A stretch of DNA of 64,000 nucleotides from positions 620,001 to 684,000 of the forward strand of contig NZ_FNYJ01000001.1 of assembly GCF_900108875.1 (NCBI RefSeq). The letters are read 5' to 3'. Made by a program: the position numbers and the translations under genes. The notes under the pieces are model-generated. The model was not told the DNA's origin, did not search any database, and saw nothing but the letters and a program-made list of their open reading frames with translations. Positions 8,529-17,627 of this stretch are shown here, one piece after another. The stretch is from Pseudomonas sp. NFR16. GTDB lineage: Bacteria > Pseudomonadota > Gammaproteobacteria > Pseudomonadales > Pseudomonadaceae. Positions within the stretch are counted from its first letter, which is position 1. Each line of letters opens with the position of its first letter.

Positions 8529-9677
8529 TCAACGCAGGCGGACGTCGTCGGCGTACGGCGTTTGCAGGTCTCGCTCGGGAATTTCCCAGACCACCAGTTT
8601 CGGCGGTGTCTGCGTGAAGGCCGGGCTCTCCAGATAGCCCTTCGCTGCGCCGGAGAACTCGCCGCCATCCTTGGCAAAATTACCCACCGGTGCCCGCAGA
8701 GCCGCTTCCAGGAAACCCACGAAATTGGAGTTGCGCGAGAACGACGTGCCGATCAGCGCGGTGTTCGGCAGATTGTTGTCACCGAACAGATCGTCCAGAT
8801 CATCGGCACCGCCGGTGGCCTCCATGCGTTCTTTGATCTGTGTTGCCGCAACGTATTCAGGCTTGGGTTGCCACGACACCGGCAGCCAGTCGATACCCGC
8901 CAGGCGAACCAGATCGCCCGGGCGTACGGCACTGGCTTGCGCCGTCAGGTCGAAGGCCTTGTGCGGCGTGGCGCTGAACTTGAGTGCGCTGATTGCCTGA
9001 GCGACACGGCCGGCCGCCGCCTTGGCGCCGGTCTCGCTCCAGTGCGTGTCGGTGCGCAGGTAGGCCGATTCGCCCAGAGGTTGCAGCGTCGGCGTAAGGT
9101 CCACGGCAGGTACGCCCGCGCCTTGCAGCATCGTCAGCCAGTCGCCGATGCGCGGCGCCAGTGATGCCGGGCGCGTCAGTGAGCACAGTTGCGCAGCGGC
9201 GATACGGCTCTTGTCGGGGACCACGGCGACAACCAGCTGAATGCCTCGGCTCGCCAGGCTGTGCTGCAGATCGATCACCGCCTGAGCCTTGGCCCGGGCG
9301 TTGAGCGGCGCATTGCGATTGAGGCGCAGCTCATCGGTGAGGAACAGCCAGTCCGCGCAGCCTTCACGGACCCGAGGGCCCAGGTCGCCGAACGCCAGCC
9401 AGCTGGCGCCGCGCTCCAGGTCTGCTGCGCGTTTGGGAATCACGGCATCGGACAGGGTCTTGGCGAAGCGGTGAGTGAGGTCGCCGTGCAGCAGCATGTC
9501 TTGAGTGACGACCTTGGGCACGAACTCGATCGGGCCTTTGATCATCAACCAGGCGCAGGAGGCAAATGCGGCGGCGATAAACAGGGAAAAGGTCACGCCG
9601 GCCAGCGGACTGACACGAAGCTCCAGCTCGGACGGCAGGGTGGGTGCAGTGCTCGGGGATTGCGTTGGCTTGGTCAT
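8529..9677 (-). CDS. wssI: WssI, AlgJ/AlgX-like cellulose O-acetyltransferase subunit
   Basis: A 382-residue protein with one N-terminal membrane anchor (about residues 25-47) and a periplasmic SGNH-like domain of the AlgJ/AlgX type. The WLF segment (ADWLFLTDEL), the catalytic-type DTHW motif (YLRTDTHWSETGA) and the Ser block GTSFSRNSNF are visible. By analogy with alginate AlgJ it passes acetyl groups, delivered across the membrane by WssH, towards the nascent cellulose chain. Its ATG shares one base with the stop of wssH, giving TGATG translational coupling. It is the last gene of this operon; no tenth gene (wssJ of P. fluorescens SBW25) follows. Confidence 0.9.
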   Translation of the reverse strand: MTKPTQSPSTAPTLPSELELRVSPLAGVTFSLFIAAAFASCAWLMIKGPIEFVPKVVTQDMLLHGDLTHRFAKTLSDAVIPKRAADLERGASWLAFGDLGPRVREGCADWLFLTDELRLNRNAPLNARAKAQAVIDLQHSLASRGIQLVVAVVPDKSRIAAAQLCSLTRPASLAPRIGDWLTMLQGAGVPAVDLTPTLQPLGESAYLRTDTHWSETGAKAAAGRVAQAISALKFSATPHKAFDLTAQASAVRPGDLVRLAGIDWLPVSWQPKPEYVAATQIKERMEATGGADDLDDLFGDNNLPNTALIGTSFSRNSNFVGFLEAALRAPVGNFAKDGGEFSGAAKGYLESPAFTQTPPKLVVWEIPERDLQTPYADDVRLR

Positions 9678-11092
9678 CAGAACTGAAAGTACAGAAAGGG
9701 CACGGCTTCACGGCTGGCGATCAAAGCGAACGACAGGGCGAATCCGAGCACGGGCCAAAGGGCTGCAGCCAACGCAAAAACCGTATTGTCTGCGAATCGT
9801 CTTTCACAACGGGTCTGAAGCAAGGGTGCCAGGATGCACAGCACGCCAAGCAATGCCGCCAGACCGTGCACCGGGCGCAGCGTCACCGCCAGCGCGTCAC
9901 CCAGGGCAAAACCGTGCTGCCCGAACTGACCGCCATACATGCTCAAGGCCGTGGCGAAATCCGGGGCGCGGAACAACGTCCAGGCCAGGCACACGAACAA
10001 CAGCGTGCCGGTGTGCGATGCCCAGAGCGGCACCCGTGGCAGTGTCGAGCGTGACCAGGCGCGGTCCACGCACAGGGCGATGCCGTGGGCCGAACCCCAC
10101 AACAGGTAGTTCCAGCTGTCGCCGCCGTGCCAGAGGCCTGCGATGGCCATGGTCAGGAACAGATTGCGATAGGTCTTCCACGCCCCTTTGCGGTTACCGC
10201 CCAGCGCGATGTAGAGGTAGTCGCGCAGCCAGCTTGACAGCGAAAGGTGCCAGCGCCGCCAGAAATCCTGAATGCTGTACGCAAGGTACGGACGGTTGAA
10301 GTTTTCCGGAAAGTGGAATCCCAGGATCAGCCCCAGACCGATGGCCATGGCGCTGTAGCCGGCGAAGTCGAAGAACAGCTGCAGCGAGTACGCCAGGCAC
10401 CCGATCCAGGCATCGACGAACGACGGTTCCGGCAGATGGAAGGCCACGTCGACCAAGGGCGACAGGGTGTCGGCCACCAGCACTTTCATGCACATGCCGA
10501 TCATGAATCGACGCGCGCCGAGCGAGAAGTTCTGCCAGTTGAAATAGCGCTGGTTCAGTTCCCGGCGTACCCAGTCGTAGCGAATGATCGGGCCGGCAAT
10601 CGAGTGACCGAACATCGAAATGTAGGTCGCGTAATTGACGAAGCTGCGTTCCACCGGCACCACGTGCCGATGCACGTCCACCAGATAGGAAATCGCCTGC
10701 AACACGATGAATGACAAGCCGGCAGGCAGCGCGACTCGCTGCCAGCTCATCGGCATGGCGCCGTAGTAGGTGATCAGGTCATTCCAGGTGCCCGCCAGGA
10801 TATTCGCGTATTTGTACCAGCAGAGCACGGCGGTGTTGATCACGATCAGGCTGATCAACAGACGGATGCGTCCTCTGGAGTCTTCGCGCGAGCGATCCAC
10901 CAGCAGACCGCCGACCCAGGCCAGAACGGTCAGCACCATGTGCAGGAACAAAAACAACGGGCTCAGCCAGCCGTAAAACAGCCAGCTGCCGATCAGCAGA
11001 ATGACGTTGCGCCATGCCGGTTTCGCCAAGGCGTAAACGAGCAGAAAAGCAGGCAGGAACAACGTCAGGAACTCGAGCGAGGCGAAAACCAT
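9677..11092 (-). CDS. wssH: WssH, AlgI-like MBOAT acetyl transporter
   Basis: A 471-residue polytopic membrane-bound O-acyltransferase. The invariant MBOAT histidine is in AGLWHGGDSWNYLLWG, and the family sequences VALPAGLSFIVLQAISYLVD and FWRRWHLSLSSWLRDYLYIALGG are clear. It should move acetyl groups from cytoplasmic acetyl-CoA to the periplasmic side for cellulose acetylation, as AlgI does for alginate. Start ATG at 11092 is 18 bases after the wssG stop, with a weak CGGAAT site. Confidence 0.93.
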   Translation of the reverse strand: MVFASLEFLTLFLPAFLLVYALAKPAWRNVILLIGSWLFYGWLSPLFLFLHMVLTVLAWVGGLLVDRSREDSRGRIRLLISLIVINTAVLCWYKYANILAGTWNDLITYYGAMPMSWQRVALPAGLSFIVLQAISYLVDVHRHVVPVERSFVNYATYISMFGHSIAGPIIRYDWVRRELNQRYFNWQNFSLGARRFMIGMCMKVLVADTLSPLVDVAFHLPEPSFVDAWIGCLAYSLQLFFDFAGYSAMAIGLGLILGFHFPENFNRPYLAYSIQDFWRRWHLSLSSWLRDYLYIALGGNRKGAWKTYRNLFLTMAIAGLWHGGDSWNYLLWGSAHGIALCVDRAWSRSTLPRVPLWASHTGTLLFVCLAWTLFRAPDFATALSMYGGQFGQHGFALGDALAVTLRPVHGLAALLGVLCILAPLLQTRCERRFADNTVFALAAALWPVLGFALSFALIASREAVPFLYFQF

Positions 11093-11110
11093 GGCGGCGC
11101 GGTATTCCGA

Positions 11111-11788
11111 TCAGTTGGACACAGCGTCCGTGGCGGTCAGGAGGCGAGGGCCGGTGGCCGATGGCAGCAGCAACAGGCTGTAACGCTTGTTCGCCTCCAA
11201 AGGACCGAGCTCGACCGCGGGGCCGACTTTGCTGCCCGCGCAGACCAGCTGCACGGCCAGCGAAGGACGTGGATTGAGTTCCTGACGACGAGGGTTGCCT
11301 TCGGGGGCTTTCTGGAACAGGTCGACATCGCGGTCTGCCAGGTTGACCTTGGCGTCCACGCAGCCCGGATCGGCGTTGAACAACGCCAGCGAGGCCTTGA
11401 GCTGGTTGGGGATGTCGAACGCTTCGTTCACCACGACCTGCCTGATGCCTTTATGGCCGTCGTCCAGCGCGAACACGGTGGCGAAATCGCCAGCGGCCAC
11501 GCTGACGTCCAGCGGCACGCGGTTGCCGTCGCGGCTCAGCGTGCCTTTGATGGTCTGGCCACCCGGGACCGGGATGAAATCGGTGACCGCCTTGGTGCCT
11601 TCAAGCTTCAGCGTGGTGCTCGAACCGTCAGGTGCCAGCTCCAGCGCGCTGTCGGAGGCGTTGACGAAGCGAAGGTATGCCGAATCCTGAGAAGGACCGG
11701 TCGGGTAGAGAGCAATCTGTGCACTGAACGCGTTCGCGCTCAGTGCCAGACCTGCAAGCCCCAGCGTGACGTGCAGAGCCCGCTTCAC
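11111..11788 (-). CDS. wssG: WssG, AlgF-like cellulose acetylation protein
   Basis: 225 residues from a GTG at 11788. This start is chosen because GTGA overlaps the TGA of wssF by four bases and GGAG lies just upstream inside wssF. A Sec signal (hydrophobic core LGLAGLALSANAFSA) leads into a periplasmic beta-rich protein beginning QIALYPTGPSQDSAYLRF, the AlgF-type pattern. AlgF is needed for alginate acetylation in the periplasm, and WssG is its counterpart in cellulose operons. The exact biochemical step is not known. Confidence 0.87.
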   Translation of the reverse strand: MKRALHVTLGLAGLALSANAFSAQIALYPTGPSQDSAYLRFVNASDSALELAPDGSSTTLKLEGTKAVTDFIPVPGGQTIKGTLSRDGNRVPLDVSVAAGDFATVFALDDGHKGIRQVVVNEAFDIPNQLKASLALFNADPGCVDAKVNLADRDVDLFQKAPEGNPRRQELNPRPSLAVQLVCAGSKVGPAVELGPLEANKRYSLLLLPSATGPRLLTATDAVSN

Positions 11789-12471
11789 GGATTGGCTCCT
11801 TTTACGGCGTCGGCAGGCAGTTCGCCCAGCGATTTGCCAATGGCGGCCGCCCACGACTTGTAGCCGGCAATGGTGAAGTGCTGGCCGTCGGAGGTGATCC
11901 ACTCACCCGGTTTGGAGAACTTGGTTGAGTCGATGTAGGTGCACGGCGCGACCATGTTGGCCAGCGTGCTGGCAACCAGTTGGGTACGAACCTGGTTCTT
12001 GCCGTACTGGTTTTCGTTGGTGTTGCTGCCGTTGGCCTTGCCCCAGGCCGGACCGACCCAGACGCATTTCTTGCCGCTGTCGGCGATCTGCTTCGTCAGC
12101 GCGGTCACGCTCTGATAGGCCCAGACCTTGGGGAACGGCGTGGTTTTGTACGACGCCATGGTGTCACCCATGATCAGCACGACCAGGTCGGGCTTGTCCT
12201 TGGCGATCACGTCTTTGATCGGCTGGGTGTCCAGCGTGCCGCGACTCATGACCTTGATCTTCTCGCCCGGATCGCGGGTGGCGCCGCAGTCGAGTTTCAG
12301 CTTGGGCGTCACCCAGTCCGCCGGGTTGGCGCCACAGGCACCGATGGCGTGAACCTGGGCGCCTTGCTGGGTCAGGTTGTCATACAGCGGATTCATCAGT
12401 GAGTCGGGAAAACTCATGTGGCTTTCGCCAATCACAAGCAACGTCAAACCAGCGAGCACAGAAGAAGCCAT
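11785..12471 (-). CDS. wssF: WssF, SGNH-type cellulose acetylation protein
   Basis: A 228-residue protein with an N-terminal hydrophobic signal or anchor that runs straight into the SGNH block I motif (LLVIGESHMSF). Other blocks visible are VVLIMGDT and the C-terminal D-x-x-H motif in DGQHFTIAGY, so Ser, Asp and His of an SGNH hydrolase/acetyltransferase are all present. In Wss operons this gene belongs to the acetylation block. Start ATG at 12471 has GAGGAA upstream and lies 18 bases after wssE. Confidence 0.88.
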   Translation of the reverse strand: MASSVLAGLTLLVIGESHMSFPDSLMNPLYDNLTQQGAQVHAIGACGANPADWVTPKLKLDCGATRDPGEKIKVMSRGTLDTQPIKDVIAKDKPDLVVLIMGDTMASYKTTPFPKVWAYQSVTALTKQIADSGKKCVWVGPAWGKANGSNTNENQYGKNQVRTQLVASTLANMVAPCTYIDSTKFSKPGEWITSDGQHFTIAGYKSWAAAIGKSLGELPADAVKGANP

Positions 12472-12489
12472 GAACCATTCCTCGTTAAA

Positions 12490-15400
12490 TCAATTCGTGT
12501 AAGGAGAACCAAAAGGGCTGACCGGCAGATTCATCGGGCCCGTCATGTCCTCGAAGGTGTAACGCAGGTACATCGCACCCACGTATTGTTTGTAATCACT
12601 GGCGTTATCCACGCCGACGCTGCCGCCCAGGAAGAAGTTGGAGCCGAACTTGTATTCTCCTGCGGCGTTGAAGCTGTAGCCGATACCGGTTTTGCTGTCG
12701 CTGTCGTAACCGTTCAGACCGGCTGCGTTGGCACGCGGATTCAGCTCGCTGTGACCGGGGAAGATATCGGCGCTGTCCTGACCGATGTACTGCACGCCCA
12801 ACGAGCCCTTGACCCGGTACGTGAAGCGATCGGTGCGTTGCGACCAACTGACCGGCACGCCGAGTGCGAAGAACTTCTGCGGACTGAAATAGCCGCCGTG
12901 CCCGTAGGTGTAGAAGTCCTGGTTGTCGGTGTACGTCAGTGCCGATCCGCTGACGCCCAGGGTGAGGGTGCTGTCCGGCGCGTTGCGCAAGTACCAGTAA
13001 ACCCCGCTGCCCAGTTCGAAACGGTTGTTGGAGTCGACATTGTTACCCAGCAGCTTGTGCGCCGAGGTGTAGCCATACGCCCCGAACGACTGATCGTCGT
13101 AGCTCAGCTCGCCACGCACGCCGTTGGCCGTCACGCCGCCCCATTTGTCGCCGGTGCGGGGATCCCTGGAACCGGCGAACGAGGTCTGGCTGTCGGTGAC
13201 CGCGCGACGCGAAACGCTCACGCCATAGCTGTAATCGGGGCTGCCCTCGAACGGTCGGCTCACGCTGACACCGCCCACCGGCGTCGAGTAGATGAAACCG
13301 ATCGGGCTCATCCCTGCATCGGCCTTGATGCCCTGATCTTTATCCCGGTACGCCACGGCAACACCCACGCCGCTGTCTTTCTGCGACCCGACCGAATCCA
13401 GGCCGCTGGCCCCGAAGCGCGCCTGAGCGAAGTTGCTCGGGCTGCCCGAATACAGCGACACCGGAGTGATCTGCAGCGCCATCATTGCGCTGTTGTAGCC
13501 GACCGGCATACCGATCTCGAACGGGGTTTCGATGTCAGTGAGTTTGCCCAGGCCTTTTTCACTGTTGTTGTTACGCACGCTCAAACCCTGGACCGCATAA
13601 CCGCTGCGGTCCTGAAGGATGTCGTTCAACGCTTGCTGGGCGGGGCTTACGTCCGCGCGAGGGGTCGTTTCGCGAGCGTACGGATCGCCCGACGGCATGA
13701 CGTTGCCGTCGAACGAGGAAGCCGCGTAGCTTTTGCGGCCCACGGGCATTGGCAACGCCTGCGGATCGCTGCTGCCAGCGCCGGTCATTGCGCCGGTGGC
13801 GGGTGCATCGACGGGCGGCGGGATCAGCGAAGCCGACGCCAGCATCGTGCTTTTACGACGCTGGCCCGGCAAGCCCACGAACGGGTTGGCCGGGGCCGTC
13901 GGATCGACCGGTGCGGCGACCACGACGGTTTCGATACGTTGACTGTTCTCGATCTCGATGGCCTTGCGCAGCAGCTTGCCCGCTTCGCCTGTCTTGCCCA
14001 TGCCACGGTAAATCCGCGCCGAGGCCGTCAGGGTCTGTGGCACGGCGGGTTCCAGCTCCAGCGCCTTCTTCACCGAGCTTTCAGCGAGGGAAAAATCGCG
14101 GCCCTGAAGGGCGATGTCAGCCAGGCCTAGCTGCAGCCTGGCGTTGGACGGGTCGGCCTTGATCAGCGGCGCGTAAAGCTCCTGGGCCTTCTCAGTATTG
14201 CCACTGGCGGCGTACATGCGCGCCAGCGAGGCAACCGCCAGGCTGTCGTTGGGACGTTGCTTGAGCGCAGGCGACAAGATGTCGAAAGCCGCGACCAGAT
14301 CGTCTTTCTCGCGCAGTTCATCGGCCTGCTTGACCCGATACAGGAACACCAGATCGTCGTAGCGCTTGCTGGCGGTCTCACTCATCGGCTTGCCCTGCAA
14401 CTGACGCAGGATCTCGCTGACCTCGGTGTCTTCACCGGCCTTGAGCAGCACGCCTGCGTACAGCAACTGCAAATCCGGAGTCGAAGGCGATTTCTCCAGC
14501 AATGCGCGCATCATGCTCACGGCCTGATCCGGGTTGCCTGCATCGGCAAAGGCTGACGCCAGTACGGCAACCCGCTCAGGTTTGCCCAGCGTCAACGGCT
14601 CGCAACGCGACAACAGCGCCCAGGCTTCCTGACGCTGACCACGGCGTGCCACGTCGACCGCGATCTCGGTCTGAATGTGCAGCCTGATGTCGCGGTCCAT
14701 CTCGTTCATGTCGCTGCTGCGCTTGGCCGCAGGAATTCTCGACAGCGTGCTTTGCGCCTTGGTCCACTCGCCCAGTTCGGCGGAGAGCAGGGTGCTGGTG
14801 TACAGCGCATCGGGTTGATCGGGTTGCTGCTTGAGCAGTTCGTCGATCAGGTCGCGCGCCACCTGGGCCTGACCGCTGCGCAGGTACACGCGGGCCAGGG
14901 CGAAGCGAGTCCACGGGTTTTTCGGGTCGTCAGCCAGGGCTTCTTTATAAGCTTTCTGCGCACCCGCCAGATCGCCACGGCGCTCGGCGCCTTTGGCCAC
15001 TTGAATCGCCCGCAGCGAGCGAATGCGGATCGACGGCGCCAGCCGCGTCTGTTCGGCCGGGGACAGTGCGTCGATCAGTTGCAGTGCTTCATCGGATTTG
15101 CCTTCGCGCGACAGCACGCCGATCAGGCCGCTCAGGGCGTCCGGATAATTCGGGTTTTTGGCCAGCACCTGACGATACCCGGCTTCGGCGTCATCGTACT
15201 GTCCGGCCTGGGATTGCAGGCCGGCCAAGGCGGTCAGGCCGGCAGGTTCCTGCGGGTTCTTGGCGATGGCCTGACCGATCAGATCACGCGCCTGTGCTTG
15301 CCGGCCACTGCGTTGGGCTTCGTTGGCCTTTTCGAGCAACACCCAGTAGCGGACGTCTTCCAGCGCCTTGTTCCACTGAGCGCCGCCGGGCGTCTGGGTG

Positions 15401-16395
15401 GCCTGCACCAGATAGCGTTCGGCCTCGTCCAGGCGCTTTTGCTGTTGGCGCAAGATGCCCATGCCGCCCAGTGCGTCGAAGTCGCTGGGCTTGTCTTTCA
15501 GGCGAGCCTGAAATTCCTGTTCGGCAGTTTTCAGGTCACCTTCGTCGAGCGCTTTCAGCCCGCGCGCAACGTGAGGGTCGCGCTGCCAGCCGTTGCCGGT
15601 ACGACCCTGCGCGATGCCTTTGTCCATCAGTGCACGGATTTCAGTGTCGTCGGGGTGCGCTTGAAGGTATTGCTGGAACAGCGAGACCTGATCACGCGAA
15701 GGAGGGCCCAGCCAGACCAGCGCAAAACGCCAGGTTTCATCGGCGTTGCCGCCGATGTCCGGGTTATGCGACAGACGCGCCAGAGCACGAATGCCCTCAG
15801 GGCGACTGTCTGGATTGCGCGCCAGGTGCAGCGCCAGGAACAGGTCCAGAATCGAGTCGTCCGGGCGCTCGGTGCGCAGGCGTTCGAGGCCGACACGGGC
15901 TTCGGGCCAGCCACCGGTCGCAAAGCCCAGGGTGTTGTAATACTCGCGGGCGATCAGCCCTTGGGGCTGGCGACCCTCGAGCAGTTCACGATAAGCCGCC
16001 ACGGCCTTGTCACGCTCGCCGGCGTCGCTCAGCTCACGGGCTTTTTCGAGCAGTTGCTGTTTGTCATCCGGCGCCAGGGCGATGTCTTGCTCCAGCTGCA
16101 GGGCCTGGCGTGGCAACGGCTTGATCGCCTGCAGACGTGCCAGGTAGTTCTGCGCGCCCGGCAGGCGCTTTTGTTGCAGGTCGATCAGGCCCAGTCCGTA
16201 CAGCGCGTCCGGCTGTTCAGGCACCAGGTTCAAGAGTTTGGTCCAGGCCTCGGCGGCGCGTTCCGGGTGCTCCTTGCCCTGCCAGTAATAACCTTGCTCG
16301 ATCAACAACGATTGCGGAGTGCTGGTGCCTGCGGCAAAACCTGCAGAGCAGGTCATTGCGGCGCAGACCGCCAGGGCTAGGGTTTGCTTGCGCAT
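12490..16395 (-). CDS. wssE: WssE/BcsC, cellulose export TPR protein and outer-membrane channel
   Basis: 1301 residues. A signal peptide (ending about residue 22, SAGFAAG) is followed by a long array of TPR motifs to about residue 830, a linker rich in Pro, Ala and Ser, and a C-terminal 16-strand-type barrel (about 950-1301) ending in a beta-rich tail. This is the BcsC layout: periplasmic TPR scaffold plus outer-membrane pore through which the glucan leaves. GGGAGG precedes the ATG, which lies inside the end of wssD (19-base overlap). Confidence 0.94.
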   Translation of the reverse strand: MRKQTLALAVCAAMTCSAGFAAGTSTPQSLLIEQGYYWQGKEHPERAAEAWTKLLNLVPEQPDALYGLGLIDLQQKRLPGAQNYLARLQAIKPLPRQALQLEQDIALAPDDKQQLLEKARELSDAGERDKAVAAYRELLEGRQPQGLIAREYYNTLGFATGGWPEARVGLERLRTERPDDSILDLFLALHLARNPDSRPEGIRALARLSHNPDIGGNADETWRFALVWLGPPSRDQVSLFQQYLQAHPDDTEIRALMDKGIAQGRTGNGWQRDPHVARGLKALDEGDLKTAEQEFQARLKDKPSDFDALGGMGILRQQQKRLDEAERYLVQATQTPGGAQWNKALEDVRYWVLLEKANEAQRSGRQAQARDLIGQAIAKNPQEPAGLTALAGLQSQAGQYDDAEAGYRQVLAKNPNYPDALSGLIGVLSREGKSDEALQLIDALSPAEQTRLAPSIRIRSLRAIQVAKGAERRGDLAGAQKAYKEALADDPKNPWTRFALARVYLRSGQAQVARDLIDELLKQQPDQPDALYTSTLLSAELGEWTKAQSTLSRIPAAKRSSDMNEMDRDIRLHIQTEIAVDVARRGQRQEAWALLSRCEPLTLGKPERVAVLASAFADAGNPDQAVSMMRALLEKSPSTPDLQLLYAGVLLKAGEDTEVSEILRQLQGKPMSETASKRYDDLVFLYRVKQADELREKDDLVAAFDILSPALKQRPNDSLAVASLARMYAASGNTEKAQELYAPLIKADPSNARLQLGLADIALQGRDFSLAESSVKKALELEPAVPQTLTASARIYRGMGKTGEAGKLLRKAIEIENSQRIETVVVAAPVDPTAPANPFVGLPGQRRKSTMLASASLIPPPVDAPATGAMTGAGSSDPQALPMPVGRKSYAASSFDGNVMPSGDPYARETTPRADVSPAQQALNDILQDRSGYAVQGLSVRNNNSEKGLGKLTDIETPFEIGMPVGYNSAMMALQITPVSLYSGSPSNFAQARFGASGLDSVGSQKDSGVGVAVAYRDKDQGIKADAGMSPIGFIYSTPVGGVSVSRPFEGSPDYSYGVSVSRRAVTDSQTSFAGSRDPRTGDKWGGVTANGVRGELSYDDQSFGAYGYTSAHKLLGNNVDSNNRFELGSGVYWYLRNAPDSTLTLGVSGSALTYTDNQDFYTYGHGGYFSPQKFFALGVPVSWSQRTDRFTYRVKGSLGVQYIGQDSADIFPGHSELNPRANAAGLNGYDSDSKTGIGYSFNAAGEYKFGSNFFLGGSVGVDNASDYKQYVGAMYLRYTFEDMTGPMNLPVSPFGSPYTN

Positions 16396-17627
16396 GCGGC
16401 CTCCCAGGAGACTTTCACGGTGCCGTCAGTGTTGAACTGGTAGCGTTTTTCGCTCCAGCCGAGGGAGAACAGGCTCAGCATCACGTGGTAATACTGATGC
16501 TGCTGGTAGGCCGGGTCGGCAGGGTCGGTAAAGTGCGCGATCGCCTGATCGACGACGCGTTGCTGCTGATCGGCCAGCAGCGGCAACCCCTTGGCGCGCA
16601 GGTAAGGCACCAGTGAGGCAGAGAAACCGTAAGGCCCCTGGCCTTCGGTGGTGCCGGTCAACACTTGCACCTTTTCCGGCGGCACGCCTGTGGACGCGAC
16701 CGACTGCGCCATGCCGTCGAGGTTATCCAGCATCGGCTTGGCCAGCGGGTCCTGAGGCGACGCCATGCCTGCCCACAAATACGTGCGGATGGCGTCATAG
16801 CTGCCCAGCGCGTTGGTGAACTTGTCGACCACGAACATGCCTTTGTTGACGTCGGTGGCGCGGTAGCCGATCCAGTCCGGTACGAAGCCCAGCGGGTTCA
16901 TCTTCCTGTCGGCGAACATTTTCGCGGTGCTTTCAGCGACTTCTTTCCACGGACTGGACGGCGTCTCTCTGGTAAACCGACGCATCAGCGGCAGCGGCAT
17001 GTAGCTGGCGTTGAAGCGCCAGAGCTGGTCCGGGTGCTCGTAACCGACCGGGCCAGGCAACACCATCTTGCCCAGGCCCGGAATGTTGCGGATCAGGGTT
17101 TTTTCGACGTTGTCGAGGATCAGCTGCGCGTCGGTGCGGTAGGCCGGCTTGTGCCACAGACGGTCAGCCTCGAGCAGCGCGTAGGCGAACCACAGGTCCG
17201 CGTCGCTGGCCGAGTTCTTGTCGATCACGCCCCATTTGCCGTCCGGCGTCTTGCCCCACAGCCAGCCGGGCAGGTTCTGCGCGATGTCGGCGCCGGCCAT
17301 GTTGTCCTTGGTCCAGCGCCAGAGCTGGTCGAACGTCGCCTGATCGTTGGCGACCAGCGCGAAGAACATCCCGTAGGACTGTCCTTCGGAACTGCTCTGA
17401 TCGGGGTCCATGCTCGAACCGAGCATGCGCCCGTCTTTTTGCACGAAACGTTCGGTGTAGTCTTTCCACAGCGGCCAGGTCTGCGTCGCGCAGCTCGACT
17501 GGGCGCTGGCGAAGGTCGGCATCAACGCCGCCAGCGGCAGCAGGGCGGCCAGCAGCCGTCCGGCCTTGCGCGTCGAACGTCGACTCGAAGGCGTCTGAAG
17601 CCCTTTGATGGTTGCGTTCACAGTCAT
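16377..17627 (-). CDS. wssD: WssD/BcsZ, periplasmic endo-beta-1,4-glucanase (GH8)
   Basis: 416 residues from the ATG at 17627, which overlaps the wssC stop as ATGA. The signal peptide is basic and twin-Arg-like (SSRRSTRKAGRLL) with cleavage after ASA about residue 43. The GH8 signature SSSEGQSYGMFFALV contains the general-acid Glu; QNLPGWLWG and DADLWFAYALL are also family-typical. The enzyme trims cellulose in the periplasm and is needed for normal fibre output in related systems. Confidence 0.93.
   Translation of the reverse strand: MTVNATIKGLQTPSSRRSTRKAGRLLAALLPLAALMPTFASAQSSCATQTWPLWKDYTERFVQKDGRMLGSSMDPDQSSSEGQSYGMFFALVANDQATFDQLWRWTKDNMAGADIAQNLPGWLWGKTPDGKWGVIDKNSASDADLWFAYALLEADRLWHKPAYRTDAQLILDNVEKTLIRNIPGLGKMVLPGPVGYEHPDQLWRFNASYMPLPLMRRFTRETPSSPWKEVAESTAKMFADRKMNPLGFVPDWIGYRATDVNKGMFVVDKFTNALGSYDAIRTYLWAGMASPQDPLAKPMLDNLDGMAQSVASTGVPPEKVQVLTGTTEGQGPYGFSASLVPYLRAKGLPLLADQQQRVVDQAIAHFTDPADPAYQQHQYYHVMLSLFSLGWSEKRYQFNTDGTVKVSWEAACASKP

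Noticed and set aside
14677..16380. Plus-strand frame of 567 residues opposite wssE
   Set aside because: Shadow of the TPR repeats; low-complexity Gln/Arg/Gly composition.
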